From Pseudarthrobacter raffinosi (lineage in GTDB: Bacteria > Actinomycetota > Actinomycetes > Actinomycetales > Micrococcaceae): a stretch of 64,000 nucleotides of DNA. The first letter of the stretch is position 1. Each line of letters opens with the position of its first letter. Location of the stretch: assembly GCF_023913735.1 (NCBI RefSeq), contig NZ_JAMXBH010000012.1, positions 1 through 64,000 of the forward strand, read 5' to 3'. The translations under genes and the position numbers were made by a program. Shown in pieces: positions 63,006-64,000 of this stretch. Below the pieces are notes generated by a model. It worked only from the letters and a program-made list of their open reading frames with translations. It was not told where the DNA came from and did no database searches.

Positions 63006-63028
63006 CCCGCGCCACGTCTGACCCCCGC

Positions 63029-63085
63029 CGAGATGGCATTTCACGGCCGTCCCGGGCTCCGGCATTGCCGTGACATGCCATCTCG
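63029..63085. repeat. Intergenic imperfect palindrome
   Basis: 19-bp arms (63029-63047, 63067-63085) match at 18 positions around a 19-nt GC-rich centre. It follows the methyltransferase gene and has no T-run. The rest of 63086-63227 is the upstream region of the lipase gene. Confidence 0.72.
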
Positions 63086-63227
63086 ATGCAGGCGCGGCTG
63101 GCCCCGGCGCTGAATCCGAGACGAAACTATCGGTAATCTTCGCGAATCCCCAGGCCCACAAGTTATCCGCCAGTAGCATGTGGCCGGATCACACTCACTG
63201 GCGAGTGTGGCACTGACTGGAGGTTCA

Positions 63228-64000
63228 ATGAAGCATCCTTCTGTACGCGTCTGTTCGGCCATTATGTTGGCCGCGGTTCTCACCTTCGGTTGTGGCGCGG
63301 TGGCCTACGCCGCTCCGGCACCTGCCCTTACACCGGCGACGACGGCCAACCCGCTCGACTTCTATTTCACCCCCGCCTCACTTCCGGCCAACAACGGCGA
63401 CCTGGTCCGGACGGAGCCGTCTGTCTTCTAGGTCGATCCGCTCAAGACCATCCGGGCCCAGGCCTCCGTGCAGCGCATCATGTACCGCTCCGTGAACAGT
63501 TCCGGGGCGCCCGTCGCCGTGACCGGCACAGTGCTGGTGCCGTACGCGGCCTGGACCGGGTCGGGCCCGCGTCCGCTGGTCAGCTACGCCGCCGGAACCC
63601 AGGGGCAGGGGGACCAGTGCGCGCCGTCCCGGGCCATGGCCACCGGCGAGGAATACGAAGGAATCTTCATCGCCGGGCTGCTGGCGAGGGGCTACTCGCG
63701 GGCGGTGACCGACTATGAGGGCCTCGGCACGGCCGGCAGCCACACCTACATGGCGCGCGAATCGCAGGCGCATGCCGTTCTCGACGCCGCCCGTGCGGCC
63801 CAGCGGCTGGGGAACCCGCAGATCATGCCCGGCGGCCCCGTAGCCCTGGCTGGCTACTCGCAGGGCGGCGGCGCCTCGGCAGCCGCCGTCGAGCTTGCAC
63901 CCCAATACGCTCCGGAACTGAACCTCAAGGGTGCGTACGCGGGGGCGGTTCCGGCGGACCTTCCCGCCGTCGGACGAAACCTCGACGGCGGCCTGTATAC
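63228..64000 (+). pseudogene. Secreted lipase-family gene with in-frame TAG, cut by the window edge
   Basis: ATG 63228 follows GGAGG. A Sec signal peptide (MLAAVLTFGCGAVAYAAPA) leads into DFYFTPASLPANNGDLVRTE, then TAG at 63429-63431. The same frame continues uninterrupted to the window end: VDPLKTIRAQASVQRIMYRS, LVSYAAGTQGQGDQCAPS, and the nucleophile motif ALAGYSQGGGASAA. This is the secretory-lipase type (PF03583 group), normally one continuous protein. The stop replaces a residue that is probably Tyr (VF-Y-VDP). A single TAC/TAT to TAG change explains it; the rest shows no decay, so the loss is recent or the base is an error. Confidence 0.82.

Overview
The window looks like chromosome of a high-GC actinobacterium, most likely a Micrococcaceae member close to Arthrobacter/Pseudarthrobacter (inference). 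Support: strongly GC-biased third codon positions, frequent GTG/TTG starts, many 1-4 bp gene overlaps, an actinobacterial Asp23/DUF2273/AmaP cluster, and a large set of LacI-controlled sugar importers.

Layout. 1-4.5 kb is a decayed accessory stretch: the end of an LtrA-like membrane protein, a complete IS4-family element (537-2060) sitting in a broken glyoxalase-family gene, two short-chain dehydrogenases, and two orphan fragments. 4.5-8.7 kb holds housekeeping genes (CDF metal exporter, zincin-like protein, methyltransferase, EamA exporter, PHP protein). 8.8-9.2 kb carries tRNA-Glu, tRNA-Asp and tRNA-Phe, followed by a striking symmetric repeat array and a levanase (GH32) relic. 9.7-12.4 kb is an envelope-stress operon (Asp23/AmaP) ending in a LEA-like small protein. 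12.6-17.3 kb is an alpha-glucoside-type ABC importer without its ATPase, plus a LacI regulator. 17.4-19.2 kb has an unknown protein and exonuclease III. 19.4-27.3 kb is a valine/isobutyrate catabolic region (MmsA, hydroxyisobutyryl-CoA hydrolase, MmsB, enoyl-CoA hydratase, MarR, acyl-CoA synthetase, acyl-CoA dehydrogenase). 27.4-31.3 kb has a cold-shock gene and a sensor kinase/response regulator divergent from a secreted HbpS/GlcG-type protein, an arrangement like Streptomyces SenS/SenR/HbpS. 31.3-34.5 kb has a glycosyltransferase and a glycogen-debranching-like enzyme. 34.7-38.3 kb is a CoA-transferase/thiolase operon divergent from an IclR regulator. nadE follows.

39.4-59.6 kb is the most coherent accessory system: a LacI regulon for imported glycosides and hexuronates. 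It contains two LacI paralogues, two pairs of TIM-barrel isomerase plus Gfo/Idh/MocA oxidoreductase, a Dpp-type ABC importer with a permease-ATPase fusion, UxaC, UxuB, mannonate dehydratase, a GPH symporter, and a gluconokinase fused to a GH3 glycosidase. Three near-identical operators, plus a fourth with one changed half, overlap the -35 box at the same 17-bp distance from the -10 in four promoters, tying the region into one regulon. The enzymes reach 2-keto-3-deoxygluconate; its kinase and aldolase are not in the window.

The right end has pyrE, an alpha/beta hydrolase, a HAD phosphatase, a SpoU-type RNA methyltransferase, and a secreted lipase gene interrupted by an in-frame TAG. All positions and motifs were read by eye; no similarity search was run.
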